Shown here: one piece after another, positions 41,959 through 52,210 of the stretch
Layout of the letters: the number at the start of each line of letters is the position of its first letter
Numbering within the stretch: position 1 is the first letter of the stretch
NCBI RefSeq assembly: GCF_036013525.1
Contig: NZ_CP107853.1
Coordinates: forward strand, 6,944,001 to 7,008,000
Direction: 5' to 3'
DNA from: Nonomuraea sp. NBC_00507
Lineage (GTDB): Bacteria; Actinomycetota; Actinomycetes; Streptosporangiales; Streptosporangiaceae
DNA length: 64,000 nucleotides
Position numbers and translations under genes: made by a program
The notes under the pieces: model-generated
What the model was told of the DNA's origin: nothing
Databases searched by the model: none
What the model saw: the letters and a program-made list of their open reading frames with translations, nothing else

Positions 41959-42048
41959 GGTAGACCTCGCAGGAGCCGGGTGCGACGGCGCACCCGGGTG
42001 GTGACGGGGGTCATGCGATCATGGCCTTCGGGTAAGGAGGAGAGGGCG

Positions 42049-42261
42049 ATGACGGATCGAACGTACCGGGTCACCGAGATCGTCGGAACGTCGACGGAGA
42101 GCGTCGACCAGGCCATCCGCAACGGCATCCGGCGGGCCGCGCAGACCCTGCGCCACCTCGATTGGTTCGAGGTGACCGAGATCCGCGGCTACATCGACGC
42201 GGGTGAGGTCGCGCACTTCCAGGTGGGGTTGAAGGTGGGCTTCCGGCTGGAGGACGCCTGA
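42049..42261 (+). CDS. Dodecin-family flavin-binding protein
   Basis: A 70-residue dodecin: VTEIVGTSTESVDQAIRNGI, RHLDWFEVTEIRGYID (with the flavin-stacking Trp) and VAHFQVGLKVGFRLED. Dodecins form hollow dodecamers that store or buffer flavins or CoA. The AAGGAGG ribosome-binding site is strong and well spaced, fitting high expression. Confidence 0.95.
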   Translation: MTDRTYRVTEIVGTSTESVDQAIRNGIRRAAQTLRHLDWFEVTEIRGYIDAGEVAHFQVGLKVGFRLEDA

Positions 42262-42362
42262 GCGTCGTCCTGAGGGCCTTCCCGGGGGTGGCAGGGCGCG
42301 GGGCGGCCGGGCCGGCGCCATCCGCCGCTCGTGATCCGATCTGAGCGGTTAGATTGGCCGAT

Positions 42363-42920
42363 GTGAGTGCCGAATTCCGACTTCTCCTGGTCTGTACGGC
42401 CAACATCTGCCGTTCCGCCATGGCAGAAGTGATCGCCGGGGCGATGCTCCAGTCAGCGCCCTTGCCCATGGCGACGGCCAGCGCGGGGGTGCGCGCCATG
42501 GTCGGCCACCCCATGGCGCCGCACGCGGTCGCCGCGCTGGCCAAGCTCGGCCTCGACGGGCGGGCGCACCGGGCCCGGATGCTGGACCGGGACCTGGTCC
42601 GCTCGGCGGACCTGCTGCTGACGATGGAGGCCGCGCACGTGCCCGTCGCTGTGGGCCTCGACCCGGAGGCCGCGCCCAAGACGTTCACGCTGCCGGAGTT
42701 CGCCGCTCTCGCCGCCGGGGCCGGGGGCCGGCGCTACCGCTCCGACACGGTGGAGCGGGCGCGCGCCATCGTCCAGTCGGCCGCCGCCCGCCGCGACCGC
42801 AGGCGCGTCCTGGACGTCTACGACCCGTACGGCGGCCCGCCCGAAGGCTACGACGCCTGCGCCAAGACCGTCGGCGAATCCCTCAGCCACGCCCTCGGCG
42901 CCCTCCTCGGCCCCCGCTGA
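42363..42920 (+). CDS. Low-molecular-weight protein-tyrosine (or arginine) phosphatase
   Basis: A 185-residue enzyme with the catalytic loop CTANICRSA (C-x5-R-S) near the N-terminus and the general-acid Asp in DVYDPYGGPP. It dephosphorylates protein tyrosine, arginine or low-molecular phosphates, often in surface-polysaccharide control. The GTG at 42363 is chosen as the first codon fitting the family start. It converges with tldE. Confidence 0.92.
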   Translation: MSAEFRLLLVCTANICRSAMAEVIAGAMLQSAPLPMATASAGVRAMVGHPMAPHAVAALAKLGLDGRAHRARMLDRDLVRSADLLLTMEAAHVPVAVGLDPEAAPKTFTLPEFAALAAGAGGRRYRSDTVERARAIVQSAAARRDRRRVLDVYDPYGGPPEGYDACAKTVGESLSHALGALLGPR

Positions 42921-42944
42921 CCTGCGCGACCGGCGGCCGGGTCG

Positions 42945-44315
42945 TCAGCTCGCCTGGCTGACCGTGGACATGTTGAAGTCCGGCACCCGCACCGGCGGCA
43001 TGATCGTCCGCTGGAAGTAGTCGTTCCACTCCCGCGGCAACGTCCGCTCGCTCGCCCCCACCTCCGTCAGCCGCCCCAGCAGGTCCACCGGGCTCTCGTT
43101 GAAGCGGAAGTTGTTCACCTCGCCCACGACCTCGCCGTGTTCCACCAGGTAGACCCCGTCCCGGGTCAGCCCGGTCACGAGCAGCGTCTGCGGGTCGACC
43201 TCCCGGATGTACCACAGGCAGGTGACGAGCAGCCCGTGCTGGGTGGAGGCGATCATCTCCTCCAGTGACCGCCCGCCCCCGGCTCCCGTCATGATCAGGT
43301 TGTCGATGCCCGGCGTCACCGCCAGCCCGCTCAGCTCCGCCGAGTAACGCGTCTGCAGCAGCGCCTCCAGCCGCCCGTCCTTGATCCATTCGGTCGGCCC
43401 CAGCGGCAGCCCGTTGTCGAAGACCGAGCTCTGCCGGCTGGAGGCGTGCGCCGTCACGAACGGCGCGCACGCGATGCCCGAAGCGGCCGGATCGCTCGAC
43501 AACGTCACCGGGAGCGTGCCCAGTTGCTCGCCCACCCGGGTGCCCCCGCCCGGCTTCGAGAAGACCGAACGCCCGTCCAGCGCGTCCCTGGCCCCCGACG
43601 ACCAGAACAGGTAGATCATCAGGTCGGCGACCGCGCTGGGCGGCAGCAGCGTCTCATAGCGCCCGGCCGGCAGGTCCACCCGGGTCTTGGCCCACTCCAG
43701 CCGCTGCGCCAGCGAGGAGTCGAGCGCGGCCACGTCCACGTCGGTGAAGTCCTGCGTGGACACGCCCGTCCACGCCGAGCGCTTCAGGTCGGCGGACTTG
43801 GCGTTGAGCTCCATCCGCCCCGTCGGCTGGTCGTGGCGCAGCCGCACGCCCGTGGACGTGCCGAGGAAGGTCGTAGTGAACGAATGCTCGGCGAAGCCGT
43901 AGAGCTTCCTGCCGCCCGCCTCGGCGGCGGCGAAGGCCTCGCCGAGCGCCGGCGCGAACCCCTCGAACACCCCGATGTCGGTCGGACGCACGTCAGCGTC
44001 CCATTGCGACGACGCAGGCACGCCCTCGACGAGCGAGCGGGCGTCCTCGGCCGGCTGCGCGTCCCGCGCCGCCGCGTCCGCCGCCGCCACGACGTCGGCG
44101 AGCTGCTCGTCGCGTACGGAGGCCCGCGACACCACCCCCACGCCCTCGCCCGCGATCGAGATCACGGTCAGCCGCGAGGAGCGGGCGACGCCGTTCGTGG
44201 TGAGCGTGTTGCCCGCGAAGCGCAGATTGGCCGTGGACCCCTCGTCCACGAGCACCACGCAGCCGTCGTTCCGGGAGAGCTCCAGCGCCCTCTCCACCAT
44301 CTCTTGAGGCGTCAC
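42945..44315 (-). CDS. tldE: TldE/PmbA-like subunit of metalloprotease
   Basis: A 456-residue PmbA/TldE-type partner of TldD. It has the family fold (LYGFAEHSFTTTFLGTSTGV, and AGGGRSLEEM toward the end) but not the metal-binding HExxxH, as expected for the non-catalytic subunit. The TldD/TldE heterodimer degrades unfolded peptides and in some species matures peptide products. The GTG at 44315 overlaps the tldD stop as GTGA, with GGAGGG upstream, so the subunits are made together. Confidence 0.93.
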   Translation of the reverse strand: MTPQEMVERALELSRNDGCVVLVDEGSTANLRFAGNTLTTNGVARSSRLTVISIAGEGVGVVSRASVRDEQLADVVAAADAAARDAQPAEDARSLVEGVPASSQWDADVRPTDIGVFEGFAPALGEAFAAAEAGGRKLYGFAEHSFTTTFLGTSTGVRLRHDQPTGRMELNAKSADLKRSAWTGVSTQDFTDVDVAALDSSLAQRLEWAKTRVDLPAGRYETLLPPSAVADLMIYLFWSSGARDALDGRSVFSKPGGGTRVGEQLGTLPVTLSSDPAASGIACAPFVTAHASSRQSSVFDNGLPLGPTEWIKDGRLEALLQTRYSAELSGLAVTPGIDNLIMTGAGGGRSLEEMIASTQHGLLVTCLWYIREVDPQTLLVTGLTRDGVYLVEHGEVVGEVNNFRFNESPVDLLGRLTEVGASERTLPREWNDYFQRTIMPPVRVPDFNMSTVSQAS

Positions 44316-45805
44316 TTCCCACCCTCCTGCACGGTGTTGAGGATCCGCACGCCCTTGAACAGCGCCGACGGACATCCATGACTCACGGGGGCGACCTGCC
44401 CCGGCTGTCCCTTGCCGCAGTTGAACGCCCCGCCCAGCACGTACGTGTCAGGCCCGCCGACCGCCTCCATCGACCACCAGAAGTCCGTCGTCGTCGCCTG
44501 GTAGGCGAAGTCCCTGATCTGCCCGGCCAGCTTGCCGTGCGAGATCCGGTACGCCCGCTGCCCGGTGAACTGGAAGTTGTAGCGCTGCATGTCGATCGAC
44601 CAGCTCTTGTCGCCGACGATGTAGACGCCCCGCTCGACCCCGGCGATCAGCTCGTCGGTCGAGGGCCCGTCGGGCGCCGGCACCAGCGACACGTTCGCCA
44701 TGCGCTGGATGGGCATGTGCCCGGGCGAGTCGGCGAACGCGCATCCGTTGGACCGCCCGAGCCCCTTCATCAGCGCCATCCGCCGGTCCAGCTGGTAGCC
44801 GACCAGGATGCCGTCCCTGACGATGTCGAAGCTCTGCCCCTGCACGCCCTCGTCGTCGTAGCCGATCGTGGCCAGGCCGTGCGTGACGGTCCTGTCGCCG
44901 GTCACGTTCATCAGCGGCGAGCCGTAGACCAGCTCACCCAGCTGGTCGAACGTGGCGAAGCTGGTGCCCGCGTACGCCGCCTCGTAGCCCAGCGCCCGGT
45001 CCAGCTCGGTGGCGTGGCCGATCGACTCGTGGATCGTCAGCCACAGGTTGGACGGGTCGATCACCAGGTCGTAGTCGCCCGCCTCGACCGACGGCGCCGC
45101 CAGCTTCTCCGCCAGCAGCTCCGGCAGCTGGTCCAGCTCGGCCGGCCAGTCCCAGCCGGTGCCCGTCAGGTATTCATAACCGCGCCCGACCGGCGGCGCG
45201 ATCGTCGACATGTCGTCGAAGCCGGTCTCGTGCGCCTTCATCACGTTGAGCTTGGGATGCACCCGCACCCGCTGCTGCGTGGTCACCGTGCCGGCCGTGT
45301 CGGCGTAGAACTTCTGCTCCTTGACCTGCAGCAGCCGCGCCGACACGTGGTCGGCGCCCTTCATCAGCCCGGCCGACCACGCCGCCAGCAGGCCCACCTT
45401 GTCGGCCTGCGGCACCTCGAACGGGTCCACGTCGTAGGACGACACCCACACGGCCTCGGCGTGCACCGGCTCCGGCGCCAGCTCGATCGGCTCTCTGTTG
45501 ATGGGCGCGCTCACCTCCGCCACCCGCACCGCCTGCTCGGCCACCACCGCGGCGGCCTCGGGCGTCAGGTGGATGCCGGCGGCGAACCCCCACGTGCCGC
45601 CCTTGACGACCCGGACGGCGTAGCCCAGGTCGTCGGCGTCCATGGCGCCCTCGAGCCGGGTGTCGTAGAGGCTGAGCGTCTCGGCTCTGACGCGTTCGAG
45701 CCGGAAGTCGGCGTGTTCGGCACCGAGGTCGCGAGCGCGTTGCAAGGCGGCGTCCGCCAGCTGCCGCAGCGGCAGCTCCAGGAAATCGGGATCGATCTGG
45801 CGCAT
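44312..45805 (-). CDS. tldD: TldD metalloprotease catalytic subunit
   Basis: A 497-residue zinc metalloprotease subunit with the catalytic HESIGH (H-E-x3-H) in LTIHESIGHATELDRALG and the downstream metal-ligand Cys region GGAFNCGKGQPGQ. It acts in the cytosol as a heterodimer with TldE, encoded next. No small peptide-precursor gene is seen nearby, so general peptide turnover is likelier than microcin-type maturation. ATG 45805 is chosen (AGGA about nine bases upstream); GTG 45811 is possible. Confidence 0.95.
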   Translation of the reverse strand: MRQIDPDFLELPLRQLADAALQRARDLGAEHADFRLERVRAETLSLYDTRLEGAMDADDLGYAVRVVKGGTWGFAAGIHLTPEAAAVVAEQAVRVAEVSAPINREPIELAPEPVHAEAVWVSSYDVDPFEVPQADKVGLLAAWSAGLMKGADHVSARLLQVKEQKFYADTAGTVTTQQRVRVHPKLNVMKAHETGFDDMSTIAPPVGRGYEYLTGTGWDWPAELDQLPELLAEKLAAPSVEAGDYDLVIDPSNLWLTIHESIGHATELDRALGYEAAYAGTSFATFDQLGELVYGSPLMNVTGDRTVTHGLATIGYDDEGVQGQSFDIVRDGILVGYQLDRRMALMKGLGRSNGCAFADSPGHMPIQRMANVSLVPAPDGPSTDELIAGVERGVYIVGDKSWSIDMQRYNFQFTGQRAYRISHGKLAGQIRDFAYQATTTDFWWSMEAVGGPDTYVLGGAFNCGKGQPGQVAPVSHGCPSALFKGVRILNTVQEGGK

Positions 45806-45864
45806 GTCCACGATCCTAACCCCGTGATCTTGTGCCACCCGGACAAGCCGATACCGGCGGGTAG

Positions 45865-46578
<714 letters not shown>

Positions 46579-46579
46579 C

Positions 46580-47344
46580 GTGGGCATTCTCCAAGGCAAG
46601 CGGATCCTGGTGACCGGCGTGCTCACCGACGCCTCGATCGCGTTCTCGGTGGCCAAGCTGGCACAGGAGGAGGGCGCCACGGTCGTCCTCACCGGGTTCG
46701 GCCGGCTGAGCCTGGTCGAGCGCATCGCCAAGCGGCTGCCGTCCCCGGCGCCGGTGCTGGAGCTCGACGTACAGAACACCGAGCACCTCGACACGCTGGC
46801 CGCGCGGGTCGGCGAGCACGTCGATGGCCTCGACGGGGTCGTCCACTCGATCGGCTTCGCCCCGCAGAGCGCGCTCGGTGGCAACTTCCTCAACACCTCG
46901 TGGGAGGACGTCGCCACCGCGCTGCAGGTGTCGACGTACTCGTACAAGTCGCTGGCCGTGGCCTGCCTGCCGCTGATGAAGGAGGGCGGCGCGGTCGTCG
47001 GCCTCGACTTCGACGCCTCCAAGGCGTGGCCCGTCTACGACTGGATGGGCGTGGCCAAGGCCGGCCTGGAGTCCTGCAACCGCTACCTGGCCCGTGACCT
47101 CGGCAAGCAGAACATCCGCGTCAACCTGGTCGCGGCCGGGCCGCTGCGGACGATGGCGGCCAAGTCGATCCCCGGCTTCAAGGAGTTCGAGGACAGCTGG
47201 CCGGAGAAGGCGCCGCTGGGCTGGGACCTGGGTGACACGGTCCCGGCGGCGAAGGCGTGCGTGGCCCTGATGTCCGACTGGTTCCCGGCCACGACCGGCG
47301 AGATCGTCCACGTGGACGGCGGCGTCCACGCCATCGGCGCCTGA
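46580..47344 (+). CDS. fabI: Enoyl-[acyl-carrier-protein] reductase, InhA/FabI type
   Basis: A 254-residue NADH-dependent enoyl-ACP reductase catalysing the last step of each elongation cycle. Seen: LVTGVLTDASIAFSVAKLAQ, HSIGFAP, and the Tyr-x6-Lys site in YDWMGVAKAGLESCNRYLAR, with GPLRTMAAKSIPGF and VHVDGGVHAIGA at the end. Members of this InhA-type branch are targets of isoniazid and triclosan. GTG 46580 begins one base after the fabG stop, so translation is probably coupled. Confidence 0.95.
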   Translation: MGILQGKRILVTGVLTDASIAFSVAKLAQEEGATVVLTGFGRLSLVERIAKRLPSPAPVLELDVQNTEHLDTLAARVGEHVDGLDGVVHSIGFAPQSALGGNFLNTSWEDVATALQVSTYSYKSLAVACLPLMKEGGAVVGLDFDASKAWPVYDWMGVAKAGLESCNRYLARDLGKQNIRVNLVAAGPLRTMAAKSIPGFKEFEDSWPEKAPLGWDLGDTVPAAKACVALMSDWFPATTGEIVHVDGGVHAIGA

Positions 47345-47428
47345 CCTGATCCCTCGGGCAACGTCTGCGCCCGCGCCGAGACGGGCTCCCGGCCGCACCT
47401 GACCGTGTGACCGGGGGCGTTCCCCGGC

Positions 47429-48247
47429 CTATGCCAGGCGGTGGCGGCCACTGCCGACGCGGGCCGGCTCGAACGGGATCGACTCCACCTGCTCCGTACG
47501 CTGCCGCCGCTGCTGCACGATCCGCGCGGCCAGCACCGCCGACCCCAGCAAGGCGATCGTCAGCGCCGTCCCCAGCACGTCGGAGGCCGGCGGCGTGGGC
47601 CGGACCACCTGCCGGTCCTGCATCGGCACCGTCAGCTCGTGCGCGAACGGGTTGGGCCACAGCAGGTCGACCCGGGGCTCGTCCGTGTCGGCGGTCGGCC
47701 GCTCGGTCACCGGCCGCTCGTTGTCCATCTGCTGCGGCCGGCTCTCCGGTGGTGTGGGCGCGCCGGTCGGCACGGCAGTGGAGTCCTTCTCGCGCGAGCC
47801 GGTGCGGTCGGGGGAGGGCGTGGGGGACGACGCCTTGTCCTGCACGCTCTTGTCCTCGCAGGCCAGCACGGGCAGGCACACGTCGCCGAGCCCTTCGGGC
47901 ACCAGCCCGGTCTTGGTCGGCGTGGCCGACGGCTCCGATGGCGTGGACGGGGTGGACGTGCCGGTAGGGACCGCCTCGCCGACCCGGCCGAGCACGTCGT
48001 CGGTGGTCTTGTCCACCCCGCTCGTCACCGGGTCGGTCGTGCCGCCGGTCAGCGAGTCGACGGTGTCGGTGACGGTGGTGACGACGTCGCACAGGGTGTT
48101 GGTCACCCCTGACAGCAGGCCTCCGCCCTTTGCGCAGTCCTGGCCCGTGGCGGACGTGGTGGCCGCCGCCGCGGCCGGGGCGGCAACCGGGACGGCCGAC
48201 AGCGCCACCGCGAGAACTCCGGCCGAGATCGCGGTCCTGCTCCCCAT
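47429..48247 (-). CDS. Membrane-anchored secreted protein, function unknown
   Basis: A 272-residue protein: signal peptide (about 1-30, AGVLAVALSAVPVAAPAAAA), a short domain with Cys pair (DCAKGGGLL and NTLCDVV), a long Thr/Ser/Pro linker with another Cys pair (VCLPVLAC), and a single C-terminal transmembrane helix (LGTALTIALLGSAVLAARIV) with a basic tail. No sortase motif. It is an extracellular domain tethered to the membrane. GGAGGGGACGG precedes ATG 48247. Confidence 0.8.
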   Translation of the reverse strand: MGSRTAISAGVLAVALSAVPVAAPAAAAATTSATGQDCAKGGGLLSGVTNTLCDVVTTVTDTVDSLTGGTTDPVTSGVDKTTDDVLGRVGEAVPTGTSTPSTPSEPSATPTKTGLVPEGLGDVCLPVLACEDKSVQDKASSPTPSPDRTGSREKDSTAVPTGAPTPPESRPQQMDNERPVTERPTADTDEPRVDLLWPNPFAHELTVPMQDRQVVRPTPPASDVLGTALTIALLGSAVLAARIVQQRRQRTEQVESIPFEPARVGSGRHRLA

Positions 48248-48334
48248 CCGTCCCCTCCTGCCTCGCCTCCGAAGGAAATCTTTATGGATATCGCTCGTCA
48301 GACGCAGGCTTTTCGCGGGTAAAGTTGCGATTCG

Positions 48335-48351
48335 GTATCGACTAGTGATAC
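48335..48351. promoter_or_regulatory. GTATC-GACTAGT-GATAC dyad upstream of a secreted protein gene
   Basis: A 5-bp inverted repeat around ACTAGT lies 88 bp upstream of the secreted-protein start in an AT-richer gap. It is a possible operator or promoter element, with no regulator assigned. Confidence 0.35.
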
Positions 48352-48374
48352 GTGAGTGATGCTCTCGTTCGTGA

Positions 48375-49322
48375 TCAGTCAAGTGACGACACGTCATCGA
48401 GGGCCTCTCGGATCTCTATGGGCAGCACCACGTCCTCGGCCGGCAAGGCCCCGGTGAGCTGCGCGTGCGTACGGGCGCCGACGATGGCCGAGGCCACGCC
48501 CGGCTGGTCGCGCACCCATGACAGGGCCACGGCCAGCGGCGACACCCCCAGCCCGTCGGCCGCCGTCATGACGGACTCGACCACCCGGCGGCTCCTCTCG
48601 TCGAGGTAGGGGCGTACGAAATCGGCGAAGTGCGGGGCCGCGGCCCGGGAGTCGGCCGGGATGCCGGTGCGGTATTTCCCGGTCAGCACCCCCCGGCCCA
48701 GCGGAGACCAGGCCAGCACCCCGACGCCGAGATGGGCCGCGGCGGGCAGCAGCTCGCGTTCGGGCTCGCGGGCCAGCAACGAGTATTCCACCTGAGCCGA
48801 GGTGATCGGGATGCGTCCGGGGATCATTTTCTGGGTGACTGCCGCGGCGGCCAGCTGCCAGCCGCTGTAGTCGCACACGCCCGCGTAGACGGCCCGGCCG
48901 GAGGCGACGATGGCGTCGAGCGCGGCGAGCGTCTCCTCCAGCGGCACTTCCTCGTCGTAGGTGTGCAGCTGCCACAGGTCGACGTAGTCGAGCCCGAGGC
49001 GGTTGAGCGAGTCGTCGACCGCGGCGATCAGGTGGCGCCTGGAGGCGTCGCGCGGCCGCCGGCCCGCCGGCGTCACCACGGCCTTGGTGGAGATCACCAG
49101 CTCCGCGCGCGGCACGGAGTCGCGCAGCAGCCGGCCGAGGAGCCGCTCGGCGTCGCCGCCGGTGTAGACGTCGGCCGTGTCGACGAGGGTGCCGCCCGCG
49201 TCCACGAACGTGCGGAGCTGGGCGGCCGCCTCGTCCGCGTCGGTGTCACGGCCCCAGGTCATCGTGCCGAGCCCCAGCCGGGACACCGACAGGCCGCTGT
49301 GGCCGACATAGCGCTGCTCCAT
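48375..49322 (-). CDS. Aldo/keto reductase
   Basis: A 315-residue NADPH-dependent aldo/keto reductase. The catalytic tetrad is in place: Asp and Tyr in DTADVYTGG, Lys in LVISTKAVVT and His in DLWQLHTYDEE. The LGLGTMTWG start and the TSAQVEYSLLAREPE segment match the YhdN/YajO-like group. The substrate is unknown, probably small aldehydes or sugars. Confidence 0.92.
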   Translation of the reverse strand: MEQRYVGHSGLSVSRLGLGTMTWGRDTDADEAAAQLRTFVDAGGTLVDTADVYTGGDAERLLGRLLRDSVPRAELVISTKAVVTPAGRRPRDASRRHLIAAVDDSLNRLGLDYVDLWQLHTYDEEVPLEETLAALDAIVASGRAVYAGVCDYSGWQLAAAAVTQKMIPGRIPITSAQVEYSLLAREPERELLPAAAHLGVGVLAWSPLGRGVLTGKYRTGIPADSRAAAPHFADFVRPYLDERSRRVVESVMTAADGLGVSPLAVALSWVRDQPGVASAIVGARTHAQLTGALPAEDVVLPIEIREALDDVSSLD

Positions 49323-49436
49323 GATCCCGCCAGGTTACCGCTCGGGCGGCCTCGACGTCGTGCCTCGGCGGCCCGCGCCACCCACGCCCGTCCGCCCGGC
49401 TTCGACACGGTGATCGACGCCTGCGACACTTGCGGG

Positions 49437-50123
49437 GTGACCACGCTGCTACTGGCCCGGCACGGGCTGACCCACCTCACCGGGCCGGTGCTGGCCGGCC
49501 GCACTCCGGGGGTGCGGCTGAGCGAGGCGGGCCGGGCGCAGGCCGCCGCGCTCGCCGAGCGCATCGCGGGCGTCAGGCTGGACGCCATCGTCTCCAGTCC
49601 GCTCGAACGCTGCAGGGAAACGGCCGAAGCGGTGGCCGAGGGCCGGGAGCTCGGCGTGGAGCTCGACGAGCGGTTCATCGAGTGCGGCTACGGCGGCTGG
49701 ACCGGGCGGCCGCTGAAGGAGCTCGCCCGCGAGCCGCTGTGGCAGGTGGTGCAGGCGCACCCGAGCGCGGCGACATTTCCGGATGGGGAGTCGCTGGCCG
49801 GAATGCAACATAGGGCCGTCTCGGCGGTCCGGGAGTGGAATCAACGCCTGGGGGAGAAGGCTGTCTACCTGGTTTGCAGCCACGGCGACGTGATCAAGTC
49901 GATCGTCGCCGACGCTCTGGGGCTCCACCTGGATCAGTTTCAGCGGATAACGGCTGATCCGGCGGCTCTCACCGTCATTCGCTATGCCCCCTTGCGTCCC
50001 TTTGTTCTCAGACTCAACGATATGGGGGAATTGCGGCTTCCCGAGGATTCGGAGGAGAAAGACGGGGGAGAAAACATCACCGGGAGCGATGCCGCCGTCG
50101 GTGGCGGGTCCGGAACCACGTAA
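49437..50123 (+). CDS. Histidine phosphatase-family protein (phosphoglycerate-mutase fold, mshC neighbourhood)
   Basis: A 228-residue histidine phosphatase: LLLARHGLTHLTG (phospho-His), SSPLERCRETAEA, and the second catalytic His in LVCSHGDVIKSIV. This branch is the one found before DUF3090 and SCO1664-like genes near mshC in actinobacteria, as here. GTG 49437 is the family-consistent start and no clear ribosome-binding site is seen. First gene of a run continuing to mshC. Confidence 0.92.
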   Translation: MTTLLLARHGLTHLTGPVLAGRTPGVRLSEAGRAQAAALAERIAGVRLDAIVSSPLERCRETAEAVAEGRELGVELDERFIECGYGGWTGRPLKELAREPLWQVVQAHPSAATFPDGESLAGMQHRAVSAVREWNQRLGEKAVYLVCSHGDVIKSIVADALGLHLDQFQRITADPAALTVIRYAPLRPFVLRLNDMGELRLPEDSEEKDGGENITGSDAAVGGGSGTT

Positions 50124-50132
50124 GGTCAGGCT

Positions 50133-50681
50133 ATGCCGGTCTTCGACTACGACCCACCAGAGAGGTTCGTCGCCGGTGCCCTCGGGCAGCCGGGTGCGCG
50201 GGTTTTCTTTCTGCAGGCCAGGGCCGAGGGCAGACTGACCACGGTGGCGCTGGAGAAGCTCCAGGTGGCCGCGCTCGCGGGCAGGCTGGACGAGTTGCTC
50301 GACGAGGTGCTGCGGCTCAGCGGGGGCACCGCGCACGTGCCCGCACTGGCGCCGGCCGACCTGGCCGACGACGCGCCGCTCGACGTGCCGGTCGCGGAGG
50401 ACTTCCGGGTGGGCACCATGGCACTGGCGTGGGACGCGGAGAGATCCCAGGTGGTGATCGAGGCGCAGGAGGTCATCGAGGAGGAAGATCTCGAGAGCCC
50501 GGACCCCGCGGTGCTGCGCGTGCGGATCAGCGCGGGCGCCGCGCGCGCCTTCACCCAGCGGGCCCTGCAGATCGTCGCGGCGGGCCGGCCGCCGTGTCCG
50601 CTGTGCGGGCAGCCTCTCGACGCCGCCGGGCACGTCTGCGTGCGCCTCAACGGATACCGCGGGGGTGAGGCGGCTACGTGA
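50133..50681 (+). CDS. DUF3090-family protein
   Basis: A 182-residue protein, highly conserved in actinobacteria: FFLQARAEGRLTTVALEKLQ, a helical middle, and a C-terminal zinc-ribbon-like segment PCPLCGQPLDAAGHVC. Function unknown. It starts 10 bases after the histidine phosphatase stop and precedes a SCO1664-like gene. Confidence 0.9.
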   Translation: MPVFDYDPPERFVAGALGQPGARVFFLQARAEGRLTTVALEKLQVAALAGRLDELLDEVLRLSGGTAHVPALAPADLADDAPLDVPVAEDFRVGTMALAWDAERSQVVIEAQEVIEEEDLESPDPAVLRVRISAGAARAFTQRALQIVAAGRPPCPLCGQPLDAAGHVCVRLNGYRGGEAAT

Positions 50682-50745
50682 GCGAGCGAAGCGAGGGAAC
50701 AATCAGACGCAGCACCTTGGTCGCGAGGCCGACGAAGGAGGCCTT

Positions 50746-51510
50746 GTGACCGCTTCGGAGAGCGAACCGGCCGTCAAACCGTCCAACCCGCCGGGCATGC
50801 ATGACGAGGACGCCCTCACGCTGCTCCGCGACGGCCGCCTGGAGGTGGCCGGACGCCTCGTCGAGGCCACCAACATGACGCTCTACTGCTCGGTCAAGCT
50901 GGGCGAGAGCTCGGCCGCCTGCGTCTACAAGCCGGTGCGCGGCGAGCGCCCGCTGTGGGACTTCCCCGACGGCACCCTGGCCGCCCGCGAGGTGGCCGCC
51001 TACGAGGTGTCGCAGGCGACCGGCTGGCGCATCGTGCCCCCGACGGTCTACCGCGAGGGCCCCTTCGGCCCCGGCATGGTGCAGCTGTGGATCGACACCG
51101 AGCGCGAGATCGACCTCATGCGGCTGGTCAAGAGCCGCAACCCGGTGGTGCGCCGGATGGCGGTGTTCGACGCGGTGGTCAACAACGCCGACCGCAAGGG
51201 CGGTCACCTGCTGCCGCTGCCGACGGGGCACGTCTACGGGGTGGACCACGGGGTGTGCTTCTCCGTCGAGGACAAACTGCGCACGGTGCTGTGGCAGTGG
51301 CGCGGCAAGCCGCTGGCCAGGGAGGCGGTGGCCGTGCTGGCCAAGCTGGAGCGCGACCTGGAGTCCGGGGCGCTCGGGCGCAGGCTGCGCGAGCTGCTGA
51401 CGCTGGCGGAGGTCGAGGCCACCTGGCAGCGGGTCAGGCGGTTGCTGGACACCGGCGTGCACCCCTACCCGTCGGAGGGCTGGCCCGCCATTCCCTGGCC
51501 CCCCATCTGA
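50746..51510 (+). CDS. SCO1664-family protein (PI3/PI4-kinase-like fold)
   Basis: A 254-residue protein with kinase-like blocks: CVYKPVRGERPLWDFPDGTL (nucleotide-binding Lys), AVFDAVVNNADRKGGHLL (catalytic NAD-x-K-x-x-H type) and VYGVDHGVCFS (metal-binding Asp). It belongs to an actinobacterial family of unknown substrate that always sits near mshC. GTG 50746 is chosen for AAGGAGG four bases upstream. Confidence 0.9.
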   Translation: MTASESEPAVKPSNPPGMHDEDALTLLRDGRLEVAGRLVEATNMTLYCSVKLGESSAACVYKPVRGERPLWDFPDGTLAAREVAAYEVSQATGWRIVPPTVYREGPFGPGMVQLWIDTEREIDLMRLVKSRNPVVRRMAVFDAVVNNADRKGGHLLPLPTGHVYGVDHGVCFSVEDKLRTVLWQWRGKPLAREAVAVLAKLERDLESGALGRRLRELLTLAEVEATWQRVRRLLDTGVHPYPSEGWPAIPWPPI

Positions 51511-51540
51511 TCGCCTGAGCCGGTTTAATACCCTTTGCCC

Positions 51541-52200
51541 ATGTGCACGCTGATCGTGAGAACCGGGCAGCAACTGACCCTCATGGGCGTGAGAGACGAG
51601 TTCGCCGACCGTCCGTGGGAGGGGCCGGGGGAGCACTGGCCGGACTACCCGGGCGTGATCGGCGGGCGTGACCTGAAGGCCGGGGGCACCTGGCTGGCTC
51701 TCCACCCGGCGGCCCGCCGCGCCGCCGCTCTCCTCAACGCCTCCGGCATCCCCGCGCCCGAGACGACGAAGATCTCGCGGGGCGACCTGGCGTTGCGGGC
51801 GGCGTACACGGGCGAGCTGCCCGACGCGGACCTGACCCGCTACGACCCCTTTCACCTCGTGCTCGCCGACCTGCCGGCCGATGGGGCGCGGGTGCGGCTG
51901 TTCAGCTGGGACGGCGAGCGCAGCACCGTCTCCGGCCTGCCCGAGGGCACCAGCATGATCGTCAACTCGGGCCTGGACCCGGCCAGCGAGCGGGTCGTCG
52001 CCTACCTGCCCAGGTTCGAGACCGAGGTCTGGCGGGAGCTGATCACGGCGGCGCCGTCCGCCGACCCGGGCGCGCTCATCGTCCGCCACGAGCTGCCCGA
52101 CGGCCGGATCTTCGCCTCCCTGTCGGTGATGGAGGTCGCGCTCGCGCCGGACGGCGTGACGTACGACTTCACCGACCTGACCGCAGAACGGGACGGATAG
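51541..52200 (+). CDS. NRDE (TANGO2-like) family protein
   Basis: A 219-residue protein beginning MCTLIV, where Cys2 would become the N-terminal nucleophile after Met removal, followed by the NRDE-type segment [16 protein letters not shown]2-like proteins have been linked to heme or lipid handling, but the bacterial role is unknown. It lies between the SCO1664-like gene and mshC, an insertion in the more usual order. Confidence 0.85.
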   Translation: MCTLIVRTGQQLTLMGVRDEFADRPWEGPGEHWPDYPGVIGGRDLKAGGTWLALHPAARRAAALLNASGIPAPETTKISRGDLALRAAYTGELPDADLTRYDPFHLVLADLPADGARVRLFSWDGERSTVSGLPEGTSMIVNSGLDPASERVVAYLPRFETEVWRELITAAPSADPGALIVRHELPDGRIFASLSVMEVALAPDGVTYDFTDLTAERDG

Positions 52201-52210
52201 GCTCAGGGAC

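Noticed and set aside
44312..45805. TldD/TldE as maturation protease of a local peptide antibiotic
   Set aside because: No small precursor, immunity or transporter gene lies beside tldD/tldE; neighbours are housekeeping genes.
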